A stretch of 23,653 bases of DNA from Anthropogastromicrobium sp963626545 (GTDB taxonomy: Bacteria > Bacillota > Clostridia > Lachnospirales > Lachnospiraceae): NCBI GenBank assembly GCA_963626545.1, contig CAVFYJ010000050.1:1-23653 (forward strand). The letters run 5' to 3'. The notes under the pieces were generated by a model. That model did no database searches and had not been told where the DNA came from. It saw nothing but the letters and a program-made list of their open reading frames with translations. The position numbers and the translations under genes are program-made. Shown piece by piece: positions 14,392 to 21,957 of the stretch (position 1 is the first letter of the stretch; each line of letters opens with the position of its first letter).

Positions 14392-15168
14392 TTAATCCTC
14401 CCATGTCTTCCACGGTGCTTTTCCGCTCTCCCACAATGCTTCTAAACGATTCTTATCACGAAGCGTATCCATACATGACCAGAAACCTTCATGAATGTAG
14501 CCCATCATCTGTCCATCTGCTGCCAAACGCTCAAATGGCTCGCGTTCAAGCGGCTGATCGTCTCCGTCAATATAGTCGAATACACCCGGCTCCATCACCA
14601 TGTAGCCGATGTTGATCATGCTGCCATCCTTGTCGGATTTCTCACGGAATGCCGCAATCTGGCCCTTCTCATCGTAGTCGATTACGCCAAAACGTTGTCC
14701 TACATTTGTCATAGAGAGCGTAGCAAGCTTTCCATGAGATCGATGGAACTCACATAGCTCCTTGATATTGATATCCGAAACACCGTCTCCATAAGTCAGT
14801 AAAAACGGCTCATCTCCGACATATTTGCGGATGCGCTTTACGCGGCCGCCAGTCATCGTATTGAGTCCAGTGTCGACAAGTGTTACCTTCCATGGCTCTG
14901 AGTAATTGTCGTGCAGCTCCATGGAGTTATGTGCGAGATCAATCGTAATGTCGGATGTATGAAGAAAATAGTTTGCAAAATATTCCTTGATCACATACTG
15001 TTTATAACCAAGGCAGATAATAAAATCGTTGAATCCGTACTGCGAATACTCCTTCATAATGTGCCACAAAATCGGCTGGTCACCAATCTCGACCATTGGC
15101 TTTGGACGATTTACGCTCTCTTCGCTGATTCTGGTACCGAATCCTCCTGCCAGTATTACAACCTTCAT
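14392..15168 (-). CDS. rfbF: Glucose-1-phosphate cytidylyltransferase
   Basis: A 258-residue nucleotidyltransferase, the normal length for RfbF/DdhA. It shows LAGGFGTRISEES (residues 6-18), KPMVEIG (23-29), the LTYGDGVSDI metal site (about 123-132) and the GFWSCMDT motif near the C-terminus. It makes CDP-glucose from CTP and glucose-1-phosphate and commits carbon to the operon's pathway. I choose the ATG at 15168, where the nucleotidyltransferase fold begins; a longer in-frame ORF would reach into the upstream terminator and promoter. It is the first gene of the glycan operon, with GAAAGG about 12 nt before the start and a leader of about 130 nt. Confidence 0.95.
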   Translation of the reverse strand: MKVVILAGGFGTRISEESVNRPKPMVEIGDQPILWHIMKEYSQYGFNDFIICLGYKQYVIKEYFANYFLHTSDITIDLAHNSMELHDNYSEPWKVTLVDTGLNTMTGGRVKRIRKYVGDEPFLLTYGDGVSDINIKELCEFHRSHGKLATLSMTNVGQRFGVIDYDEKGQIAAFREKSDKDGSMINIGYMVMEPGVFDYIDGDDQPLEREPFERLAADGQMMGYIHEGFWSCMDTLRDKNRLEALWESGKAPWKTWED

Positions 15169-15300
15169 GCTATTACCGTGCCTTTCTTTTTCTTTGCTGT
15201 ACTGATACAATTTTGCCGCACTGCTTTTTAAGCGATGCAAAGTGTAGATCATTATGCATTTTTGCACATTTTGACCCAGTATCAGTTGTACTAATAATGG
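15169..15300 (-). promoter_or_regulatory. Structured leader of the glycan operon
   Basis: About 130 nt separate the predicted start site from rfbF. GTACTGATAC (15199-15208) can pair with GTATCAGTTGTAC (15279-15291) with a three-base bulge, closing the leader into one domain. Smaller stems (TGCAAA/TTTGCA, GCTT/AAGC) lie within. I do not recognise a known riboswitch. A folded leader could serve processive antitermination of this long operon, but that is speculation. Confidence 0.35.
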
Positions 15301-15304
15301 ACTC

Positions 15305-15333
15305 ATTTTACCATAGTTAAAACAAAAAAGCAA
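15305..15333 (-). promoter_or_regulatory. Predicted housekeeping promoter of the glycan operon
   Basis: On the minus strand TTGCTT (-35, 15328-15333) and TAAAAT (-10, 15305-15310) are separated by 17 nt, and the -10 is extended by TGG upstream. The -35 lies within the descending arm of the preceding terminator, so read-through and initiation may interact. Confidence 0.55.
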
Positions 15334-15352
15334 CCGGATGATTCCGGCTGCT
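15318..15352 (-). terminator. Intrinsic terminator after the ABC-F gene
   Basis: AGCAGCCGGA and TCCGGTTGCT (minus strand, 15352-15343 and 15338-15329) form a 10-bp stem with one mismatch and a four-base loop. It is followed by TTTTTTGTTTT. It starts shortly after the ABC-F stop codon (15379) and marks the end of the methionine operon. Confidence 0.85.
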
Positions 15353-15378
15353 CTTCGCCTTAAGGAAACGTTAAGCTT

Positions 15379-16926
15379 TTATCTACAAAAACTACTACAG
15401 TCCCAAATCTGTGCGCCAAGTGCTTCATAAAATTCACGCTCATGGCAGACCATAAGGATACTTCCTTTATACTCCTTCAGTGCAGTTAATAAGGAATCCT
15501 TCGCATCGGCATCGAGATGGTTGGTCGGCTCATCGAGGATCAGCACATTGCTCTGGCGGTTCATCAGCTTGCACAGACGTACCTTCGCCTGCTCACCACC
15601 GGAAAGAACACGGACCTGACTCTCGATATGTTTTGTGGTAAGACCACACTTTGCAAGTGCAGAACGAACCTCATACTGGTTCCATGACGGGAACTCCTGC
15701 CAGATCTCTTCCAGACAGGTACGGCCATTGTCTCCGCTTGTCTCCTGCTCAAAATAACCGATTTCCAGATAATCGCCCTGATGAACAGTTCCGCTGTATG
15801 GCTTGATCAATCCCAAAAGGCTCTTTAACAAAGTGGTCTTTCCAATACCGTTTGCACCGACCATAACAATGCGATTTCCACGCTCCATAACAAGGTCAAG
15901 CGGCTTTGTGAGCGGTCTGTCATAACCGATTTCAAGCTGCTCGGTCGTAAATAAGAAGCGTCCCGGCGCACGACCATATAAAAAGCGAAACTCTGGCTTT
16001 GGCTTCTCTGCTGCTAACTCGATGACCTCCATGCGATCAAGCTTTTTCTGGCGGGACATTGCCATATTTCTTGTGGCAACTCTTGCCTTATTTCTGGCAA
16101 CAAAGTCCTTTAACTGCGCAATCTCCTGCTGCTGACGATTGTAAGCAGCCTCGATCTGTGCCTTCTGTACTGCATAAACCTCCTTAAAGTGATCATAATC
16201 GCCCACATAGCGGTCAAGCTTCTGATTCTCCATGTTGTAGATCAGATTGACAACGCTGTTTAAGAATGGAATATCGTGGGAGATCAGGATAAACGCATTC
16301 TCATATTCCTGCAGATAGCGGCGCAGCCAGTCAATATGCTTCTCATCCAAGTAGTTGGTCGGCTCGTCCAAAAGAAGAATATCCGGCTTTTCCAGAAGAA
16401 GCTTTGCTAAAAGCACTCTCGTTCTCTGACCTCCGGAAAGCTCGGTAACATCGCGTTCTAATCCGAGTGCATCCAGTTCAAATGCTCTGGCAACTTCTTC
16501 TACCTTTGCGTCGATCATATAAAAATCATGCATTGTCAGAAGGTCCTGAATGGTGCCCATCTCCTCCATATTGACAACTAAATCGTCCTCAGATGCATCT
16601 GCCATCTCCTCACAAATCTGATTCATGCGCGCTTCCATGTCAAACAGAAAGCTAAATGCATTCTTGAGCACGTCTCGGATGGTCTGACCTGGCTCCAGCA
16701 CCGTATGCTGATCCAGATAACCAACGCGCACATTCTTTGCCCATTCAATCTTTCCCTCATCTGGCATGAGCTTATTTGTGATGATGCTCATGAAGGTAGA
16801 TTTTCCCTCTCCATTGGCACCAACCAGACCGATGTGCTCTCCCTTTAATAAGCGAAAGGACACATCTGTAAAAATCGCTCTGTCTCCAAATCCGTGAGAC
16901 AAGTGTTCTACATTTAAAATACTCAT
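15379..16926 (-). CDS. ABC-F family ATPase (YbiT/YkpA-like)
   Basis: A 515-residue cytosolic protein with two ATP-binding domains and no membrane domain. Domain 1: Walker A GANGEGKST (36-44), signature LSGGQ (163-167), Walker B LLLDEPTNYLD (184-194). Linker rich in charged/Gln residues at about 240-310. Domain 2: GANGIGKTT (357-365), LSGGE (441-445), LILDEPTNHLD (462-472). ABC-F proteins act on the ribosome, rescuing stalled translation or, in some branches, protecting from antibiotics. The length and layout fit housekeeping YbiT/YkpA-type factors rather than a resistance type, though that split is not certain from sequence. AGGG lies 6 nt before the ATG. It follows metH by 29 nt, so it is probably co-transcribed, and it ends at a clear terminator. 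Confidence 0.88.
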   Translation of the reverse strand: MSILNVEHLSHGFGDRAIFTDVSFRLLKGEHIGLVGANGEGKSTFMSIITNKLMPDEGKIEWAKNVRVGYLDQHTVLEPGQTIRDVLKNAFSFLFDMEARMNQICEEMADASEDDLVVNMEEMGTIQDLLTMHDFYMIDAKVEEVARAFELDALGLERDVTELSGGQRTRVLLAKLLLEKPDILLLDEPTNYLDEKHIDWLRRYLQEYENAFILISHDIPFLNSVVNLIYNMENQKLDRYVGDYDHFKEVYAVQKAQIEAAYNRQQQEIAQLKDFVARNKARVATRNMAMSRQKKLDRMEVIELAAEKPKPEFRFLYGRAPGRFLFTTEQLEIGYDRPLTKPLDLVMERGNRIVMVGANGIGKTTLLKSLLGLIKPYSGTVHQGDYLEIGYFEQETSGDNGRTCLEEIWQEFPSWNQYEVRSALAKCGLTTKHIESQVRVLSGGEQAKVRLCKLMNRQSNVLILDEPTNHLDADAKDSLLTALKEYKGSILMVCHEREFYEALGAQIWDCSSFCR

Positions 16927-16955
16927 AAAATTCCCTAGTTCTTTCTATCTATAAT

Positions 16956-19379
16956 TTAATTTTTGTTGAACAAGCTCTCCGCATAGTACACAGTCTGCAT
17001 CGCGTCCTTCCCATAGTAGTCCGCGCCGATCATATCCGCATACTCCTTCGTGAGCACGGCACCGCCGACAACAATCTTGCACCAAGGCGCAGCCGCCCGT
17101 ACCTGACGGATGGTCTCCTCCATATTGACAACGGTGGTCGTCATCAGTGCGCTTAAGCCCAAAAGCGGTGCATGTGTCTCGACAACCTTCTCGACTACGG
17201 TCTCCGGCGGCACATCCTTTCCAAGGTCGATGACGTCATATCCGTAGTTTTCCAGCAGGACACGCACGATATTCTTACCGATATCGTGGATATCGCCTTT
17301 AACGGTTGCGATTACGATCGTGCCCTTCTTCTCCTGATTACTGCCCTTTGCCTCCATAAATTCCTTTACGGCAGCAAAACCAGCCTTTGCAGCCTCTGCA
17401 CTCATCAAAAGCTGCGGCAAGAACATCGTGCCCTTCTCGAAGCCCTTTCCTACGGTGTCAAGTGCCGGAACAAGCTCGGTACTGATGATCTCAAGCGGCT
17501 CCTTTTCTTCAAGCATCTTCTTTGTCACCTTGTAAGCCGGATCCTTAAGACCCTTGATGATACAAGTCTTTAAATCCATACCGCCTGATGCGCTTCCCGC
17601 TGCTGGTGCTATAGACTTATCGGTTGCTGCGCCTGCCTTTACAGTTGTCGATACCACCTTCATCGCCGAATACTTCTCAACGTAGGACATACACTGCTCA
17701 TCGTATCCGCCGAGTACGCGGAAGGTATCGTATGCCTGCATCATCGCCTGTGAATTCGGATTTACGATTCCGGCGGAAAGACCTGCCTGCATTGCCATGG
17801 TAAAAAATGCAGAGGTGATGATTTCGCGCTGCGGCAGACCAAAGGAAATGTTGGATACGCCAAGCACGGTACGTCCGCCCTGTGCCTTGATACGGCGCAC
17901 CGTCTCAAGTGTGACATTTGCAGAATTGCTGTCGGTACTCATCGTCATGGTTAATGCATCAATCACGATATCTTTTCTCGCAATTCCGTAGCTCTCGCCC
18001 GTCTGATAAATCTTTTCTGCAATTGCCAGACGGCCCTCTACGGTGTCCGGAATGCCATCCTCATCGAGTGCCAGTCCAACTACGACACCGCCATACTTTT
18101 TGGCTAACGGGAAGACCTGCTTCATGATCTCCTGCTTTCCGTTTACGGAGTTGATCATCGGCTTTCCGTTGTAGATACGAAGTGCCTGCTCCATCGCCTC
18201 CATGTTGGTTGTATCAATCTGAAGCGGTGCATCGAGGATGCTCTGTAACTGGTAAACGGTCTCCTTCATCAGGGCAGGCTCGTCAATCTCCGGCAGTCCG
18301 ACATTGACATCAAGAATCTGTGCGCCTGCATCGGTCTGCTTTACACCCATCTCGAGGATGTACTCCATGTTTCGATCGCGAAGTGCCTGCTTAAATTTGG
18401 ATTTTCCAGTCGGGTTAATACGCTCACCGATTAACATTGGCATCTTTCCCAACTCAACTGCATGGGAATAAGAAGAAACAAGTGTCAGATCCTTGTCCAC
18501 AAGCGGCTTTGGTACGATATCCTTACATGCTTCAACCAGTGCCTTGATGTGCGCCGGTGTCGTACCGCAGCAGCCTCCGAGCAGCCATGCGCCGCCTGTG
18601 GCAAATGCTTTCATATCCTCTGCAAACTCAGCCGGATCGACATCAAATACGGTCTTTCCATTCTCACTTCTCGGAAGTCCGGCGTTCGGATTGACGATTA
18701 ACGGGATGGATGCCGTTGCCGCAAGACGCTCAAAGAATGGCTTCATCTGCTTTGGTCCAAGGCCACAGTTCATACCAAACGCATCCACACCAAGACCCTC
18801 AAGCAGTGCTGTTACCGCTTCCGGTGTAGCTCCTGTCAGCATCTTTCCGTTCTCACCAAAGATAACGGTTGCCATAATCGGAAGATCGCTGTTTTCCTTT
18901 GCGGCAAGTATCGCTGCCTTTAACTCATAGGTATCGCTCATTGTCTCGATGAGAATCAAATCTGCTCCCGCTGCGACTCCTGCCTTGATGGTTCTGGCAA
19001 AGACTGACACAGCGTCCTCAAAATCGAGTGTGCCAAGTGGCTTTAACAGCTTTCCGGTCGGGCCGACGTCAAGTGCAACGTAGCCGTTTCCTCCGGTCTC
19101 CTCGACTGCCTTTTTCGCATTCTGTACACCTGTTGTTACAATCTCTTCCAGATTGTCTGGAAACTTCAGTGAGTTTGCGCCAAAGGTATTTGCCAGAATG
19201 ATATCTGCTCCCGCATTTAAATAATCGCGGTGCAGCTCTCTTATAATATCGGGATGCTCCAAATTCCAGTTCTCCGGCAGCTCACCTGCTTCAAGACCGC
19301 GTGCCTGCAACAGCGTACCCATACCGCCGTCAAAAAAGACGACTCGCTTTCCCAGTTCGTTTAATATATTTTTCTTCAT
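16956..19379 (-). CDS. metH: Cobalamin-dependent methionine synthase lacking the activation domain
   Basis: An 807-residue protein. Residues 1-290 are the homocysteine methyltransferase barrel with zinc ligands Cys205 and Cys270/Cys271 (GMNCG, GGCCGTTPAHI). Residues 305-580 are the methyltetrahydrofolate-binding barrel (LIGERINPTGK). Residues 600-680 are the cobalamin cap and 685-807 the B12 domain with GDIHDIGKN; His698 is the lower cobalt ligand. The SAM-binding reactivation domain of the roughly 1200-residue enterobacterial enzyme is absent and is encoded by the gene just upstream. This split form is common in Clostridia and related bacteria. It transfers the methyl group from methyl-THF to homocysteine. 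GAAAGGACAGG precedes the ATG. Operon order metF, activation gene, metH fits the chemistry. Confidence 0.96.
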   Translation of the reverse strand: MKKNILNELGKRVVFFDGGMGTLLQARGLEAGELPENWNLEHPDIIRELHRDYLNAGADIILANTFGANSLKFPDNLEEIVTTGVQNAKKAVEETGGNGYVALDVGPTGKLLKPLGTLDFEDAVSVFARTIKAGVAAGADLILIETMSDTYELKAAILAAKENSDLPIMATVIFGENGKMLTGATPEAVTALLEGLGVDAFGMNCGLGPKQMKPFFERLAATASIPLIVNPNAGLPRSENGKTVFDVDPAEFAEDMKAFATGGAWLLGGCCGTTPAHIKALVEACKDIVPKPLVDKDLTLVSSYSHAVELGKMPMLIGERINPTGKSKFKQALRDRNMEYILEMGVKQTDAGAQILDVNVGLPEIDEPALMKETVYQLQSILDAPLQIDTTNMEAMEQALRIYNGKPMINSVNGKQEIMKQVFPLAKKYGGVVVGLALDEDGIPDTVEGRLAIAEKIYQTGESYGIARKDIVIDALTMTMSTDSNSANVTLETVRRIKAQGGRTVLGVSNISFGLPQREIITSAFFTMAMQAGLSAGIVNPNSQAMMQAYDTFRVLGGYDEQCMSYVEKYSAMKVVSTTVKAGAATDKSIAPAAGSASGGMDLKTCIIKGLKDPAYKVTKKMLEEKEPLEIISTELVPALDTVGKGFEKGTMFLPQLLMSAEAAKAGFAAVKEFMEAKGSNQEKKGTIVIATVKGDIHDIGKNIVRVLLENYGYDVIDLGKDVPPETVVEKVVETHAPLLGLSALMTTTVVNMEETIRQVRAAAPWCKIVVGGAVLTKEYADMIGADYYGKDAMQTVYYAESLFNKN

Positions 19380-19408
19380 AAATGGATTCCTGTCCTTTCA
19401 ACTACTCT

Positions 19409-20065
19409 TTACGCGCGCCGGAAATTGCAATCCGTTTTGCCACAGGCCTCGCATCCTTCGATGACGCATCCGATGCGCACCGAACTTAATCCCATCAGCG
19501 CCGTGACTGATTTTTCCGGCTGCATGACGCCGCCCTCAGAGAGAAAGAGACCGATTGTTTTCTGTGCGTTCAGTGCCCGTAAAAATGCAGGCTGTACCGA
19601 CAACGACAAGTCTCCGTAGCCCGGACTAAATCGCGGACGCACAAAAAGACCTTCTTTTGCTACCTCTGCCTCGATCGTTTTTTGGCAGGCATCGCAGTAG
19701 CACTCAATGGCCTCTGCCGCTGTGGACTGAAGAACAGCAGCTTTCGTGATATTCAGTCTAAGATAGCGCTCCATCAAACGGTCGACCTCGTGACCAAGCG
19801 TTGCCGCAAACAAAATGACCTCATCGCAATCTTTCAAATTTCGCTCTAAGCTGTTGCTGACAAGCTCGACGCCGCCCGCCTGCATATGACCTAGGGCAAG
19901 ATGCATCAGCCCAAACCGCTGATACACATGACGCGGCTGGGCAATGCGCGCTACCTCCTCCATACACTGATGAATCAGCGTCATCACCTGCTCATCCGGC
20001 TGAATTTTTTTATAGCCGAGATATCGAATAATCTCGCGCTCCCGCATCTGCTCAATTTCGATCAT
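19409..20065 (-). CDS. Stand-alone MetH activation-domain protein
   Basis: A 218-residue protein matching the C-terminal SAM-binding activation domain of methionine synthase. It has the RFSPGYGDLSLSVQ motif (about 142-155) corresponding to the family's RxSPGY signature, and a following GLFLSEGGVMQPEKSVTALMGLS stretch. The C-terminus carries Cys205, Cys208 and Cys213 (CEACGKTDC), which may bind metal. It would permit reductive remethylation of inactive cob(II)alamin on the adjacent truncated MetH. The ATG overlaps the metF stop by 4 nt, with CGGAG 8 nt upstream, so the two are coupled. A 29-nt gap separates it from metH. Confidence 0.9.
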   Translation of the reverse strand: MIEIEQMREREIIRYLGYKKIQPDEQVMTLIHQCMEEVARIAQPRHVYQRFGLMHLALGHMQAGGVELVSNSLERNLKDCDEVILFAATLGHEVDRLMERYLRLNITKAAVLQSTAAEAIECYCDACQKTIEAEVAKEGLFVRPRFSPGYGDLSLSVQPAFLRALNAQKTIGLFLSEGGVMQPEKSVTALMGLSSVRIGCVIEGCEACGKTDCNFRRA

Positions 20066-20928
20066 TTTAAGATCTCCGACAGATTTTTCTGGATGCCTGC
20101 TGCGATCTGCGGCTTATTCATGGAATATACGTGAATGTGGTTGATTCCGTTTGCAATCAGGTCGATGATCTGATCAGTTGCATAGGCGATACCAGCCTGC
20201 TCCATTGCCTTCGGATTGGAACCAAAACGATCAACCAGATTTAAGAATCGCTGCGGCATGCTGCATCCGGAAAGATCACGCGCTGTCTCTACCTGCTTTG
20301 CGCGAGTGATCGGCATGATACCCGGAATTACCGGAACCATGATGCCCTGCTCTCTGACACGATACAGGAAATTAAAGAAAATGTTGTTGTCGAAGAACAT
20401 CTGAGTGGTCAAAAATTCACATCCGGCGTCAACCTTCTTCTTCAGATTTACGATATCCTCATATTTGTTCACTGCCTCCACATGACCCTCTGGGTAGCAA
20501 GCACCACCGACACAGAAATCACCATAGGACTTGATCTCCTCTACCAGTTCGGATGCGTAATGGAAATCCTTAAATGGATCGCCATCAAAATCCTTCGGAC
20601 GATCACCGCGCAGAGCAAGTACATTCTCAATTCCAGCTGCCTTCATCTCGTCAAGTGTGCTGTGAATGTTTTCCTTTGTCGCACCAACACAGGTCAGATG
20701 GGCAATGGTGGTCACACCAGCGGTATCCTGAATGTTCTTTGCGATCGCAACGGTATTCTTTCTGGTGTTGCCGCCCGCTCCGTAGGTAACGCTCATATAG
20801 CTTGGCTTTAATGCAGCCACATCGACAGTTGCCTGACGCACGGACTCAAACTGAGCATCAGTCTTTGGCGGGAATACTTCAAAAGACAGGGTGATCTTTC
20901 CATTTGTTAATATCTCATTTACTTTCAT
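20062..20928 (-). CDS. metF: 5,10-methylenetetrahydrofolate reductase
   Basis: A 288-residue flavoenzyme of the short bacterial MetF type: LSFEVFPPKTD with Glu17 (the conserved catalytic Glu), HLTCVGA, ALRGDRP, CEFLTTQMFFDN and PGIMPIT motifs in order. It reduces methylene-THF to methyl-THF, the methyl donor for MetH. GAGGA lies about 10 nt before the ATG at 20928. It is the first gene of the methionine operon, with a promoter about 95 nt upstream. No SAM riboswitch or T-box fits in its short leader. Confidence 0.96.
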   Translation of the reverse strand: MKVNEILTNGKITLSFEVFPPKTDAQFESVRQATVDVAALKPSYMSVTYGAGGNTRKNTVAIAKNIQDTAGVTTIAHLTCVGATKENIHSTLDEMKAAGIENVLALRGDRPKDFDGDPFKDFHYASELVEEIKSYGDFCVGGACYPEGHVEAVNKYEDIVNLKKKVDAGCEFLTTQMFFDNNIFFNFLYRVREQGIMVPVIPGIMPITRAKQVETARDLSGCSMPQRFLNLVDRFGSNPKAMEQAGIAYATDQIIDLIANGINHIHVYSMNKPQIAAGIQKNLSEILK

Positions 20929-20996
20929 TATTTTTCATTCCTCTTTCTGTTCATTCATTTAGCTTTCTCGTCCGCCCTGTAAAGCAGACTGGTTTT

Positions 20997-21008
20997 GCCC
21001 CTTAGGGC
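20997..21008. repeat. Short stem near the metF start site
   Basis: GCCC/GGGC with a CTTA loop lies about 13 nt downstream of the metF -10 element, so it would be at or next to the 5' end of the transcript. It may stabilise the leader or be part of an operator. Too short for firm claims. Confidence 0.3.
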
Positions 21009-21020
21009 ATATTTAGGATA

Positions 21021-21049
21021 AGTATAACATGGATTTTCTTGAATGAAAA
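21021..21049 (-). promoter_or_regulatory. Predicted promoter of the metF-activation-metH-ABC-F operon
   Basis: Minus strand: TTTTCA (-35, 21044-21049), 17-nt spacer, TATACT (-10, 21021-21026), with TG one base before the -10 (extended). The start site would be near 21014, leaving a leader of about 85 nt. This and the trpF promoter lie back to back in the 354-bp divergent gap. Confidence 0.65.
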
Positions 21050-21098
21050 GAAGATTTTCCCAATGGGTTGATATTGATATAAACTATACCAAAAAGAC

Positions 21099-21127
21099 TT
21101 GCTGTGAGTTTCTTTTTCCACTATGAT
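21099..21127 (+). promoter_or_regulatory. Predicted trpF promoter
   Basis: TTGCTG (21099-21104), 17-nt spacer, TATGAT (21122-21127). The transcript would begin near 21134 with a leader of about 150 nt. I see no T-box or tandem Trp leader peptide in it. Confidence 0.5.
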
Positions 21128-21158
21128 ATACAAAATGATATCCTTCACAAGTACGCCA

Positions 21159-21189
21159 CTGTTTGCAGCGAAACTCTGCCTATAAACAG
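21159..21189 (+). promoter_or_regulatory. Leader hairpin upstream of trpF
   Basis: CTGTTT pairs with AAACAG and GCAG pairs with CTGC, giving a 10-bp stem with a CTAT bulge on the 3' side and a seven-base loop. It ends just before GGAGGG, a Shine-Dalgarno-like run that has no nearby start codon. No T-run follows, so it is not a terminator. Confidence 0.4.
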
Positions 21190-21220
21190 GAGGGAAGAAA
21201 GCCAGAAAGAAGGAATAAAG

Positions 21221-21268
21221 AAGGAATAAGGAATAACTTTAAGGAAGGAATAAGGAATAACTTTAAGG
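21221..21268 (+). repeat. Perfect 24-bp tandem duplication carrying Shine-Dalgarno-like cores
   Basis: Two identical 24-bp units (21221-21244 and 21245-21268) each hold AAGGAATAAGGAATAACTTT followed by AAGG. A partial third copy (AAGGAA) runs into the trpF start region. The ribosome site used, AAGGAAGG at 21265-21272, is created at the end of the second unit, 10 nt before the ATG. Copy number could change by slippage and so tune spacing or ribosome loading. Confidence 0.85.
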
Positions 21269-21282
21269 AAGGAAAATGAAAC

Positions 21283-21945
21283 ATGGAACAACAAGAGCGC
21301 GTCAAAATCAAGATCTGTGGGCTGACAATGCCTGAGGAAGCAGCCTATTTAAACGAGATTCATGCAGATTTCGCAGGAATGGTTGTATTTTTCCCAAAGA
21401 GCAAACGAAACGTTTCCTTAGAGGAAACAAAAAAAATAAAGCAGCGACTGCTGCCTGAAATTAAGACGGTGGCGGTGACAGTCGCACCGACACTTGATCA
21501 GATTATGCAAATAAAGGAGGCTGGATTTGACTTGATTCAGATTCATAAATCTCCTGCTGAACTCTCAGAAAAAACAGCTGAGGCAGTAGATACATTTGCA
21601 AGCTCTATCTCTCTTCCTATCTTAAAAGCATTTAATGTATCTGATATTGAAGACTATGCACTTTGGAATACCTGTCCAAACGTCTCCGGCTTTGTGTTTG
21701 ACGCAGCAGAGCCCGGAAGCGGCAAGGTATTTGACTGGACACTTTTGCAGTCCTTTCCCCGAAACGAAAAGCTTTTCATGCTGGCAGGCGGGCTGACGCC
21801 AGAAAATGTATCCGATGCAGTACACATCTTGCACCTGGACGGTGTGGACGTCTCTTCCGGCGTGGAATATGCCGACAAAAACCGCTCCGGCAAGGACCCG
21901 AAGCGGATACGAGCCTTTGCCGAAGCGGTACGAAACACAAAATAA
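21283..21945 (+). CDS. trpF: Phosphoribosylanthranilate isomerase (orphan TrpF)
   Basis: A 220-residue TIM-barrel protein with KICGLT (residues 10-15; catalytic Cys12), a mid-barrel AGGLTPENV near 167 and DVSSGVE near 187, which are TrpF signatures. It catalyses the Amadori rearrangement in tryptophan synthesis. The usual QLHG after strand 4 reads QIHKS here, and the preceding VGVF reads VAVT, so it is a divergent member. No other trp gene is in the window. The ATG at 21283 follows AAGGAAGG; a closer ATG at 21276 is out of frame. The gene converges with the next regulator, with only 12 nt between the stops. Confidence 0.85.
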   Translation: MEQQERVKIKICGLTMPEEAAYLNEIHADFAGMVVFFPKSKRNVSLEETKKIKQRLLPEIKTVAVTVAPTLDQIMQIKEAGFDLIQIHKSPAELSEKTAEAVDTFASSISLPILKAFNVSDIEDYALWNTCPNVSGFVFDAAEPGSGKVFDWTLLQSFPRNEKLFMLAGGLTPENVSDAVHILHLDGVDVSSGVEYADKNRSGKDPKRIRAFAEAVRNTK

Positions 21946-21957
21946 CGGATGGACACT

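Noticed and set aside
15169..15333. 55-residue N-terminal extension of RfbF
   Set aside because: It would run through the operon leader and into the terminator; the family starts at MKVVILAGG, at 15168.
16956..19379. MetH as a truncated pseudogene
   Set aside because: All three catalytic modules are intact and the missing activation domain is the adjacent gene at 19409-20065, a known arrangement in Clostridia.
20929..21020. SAM riboswitch or T-box before metF
   Set aside because: The leader after the predicted start site is about 85 nt and shows none of the multi-helix or specifier features of these classes.
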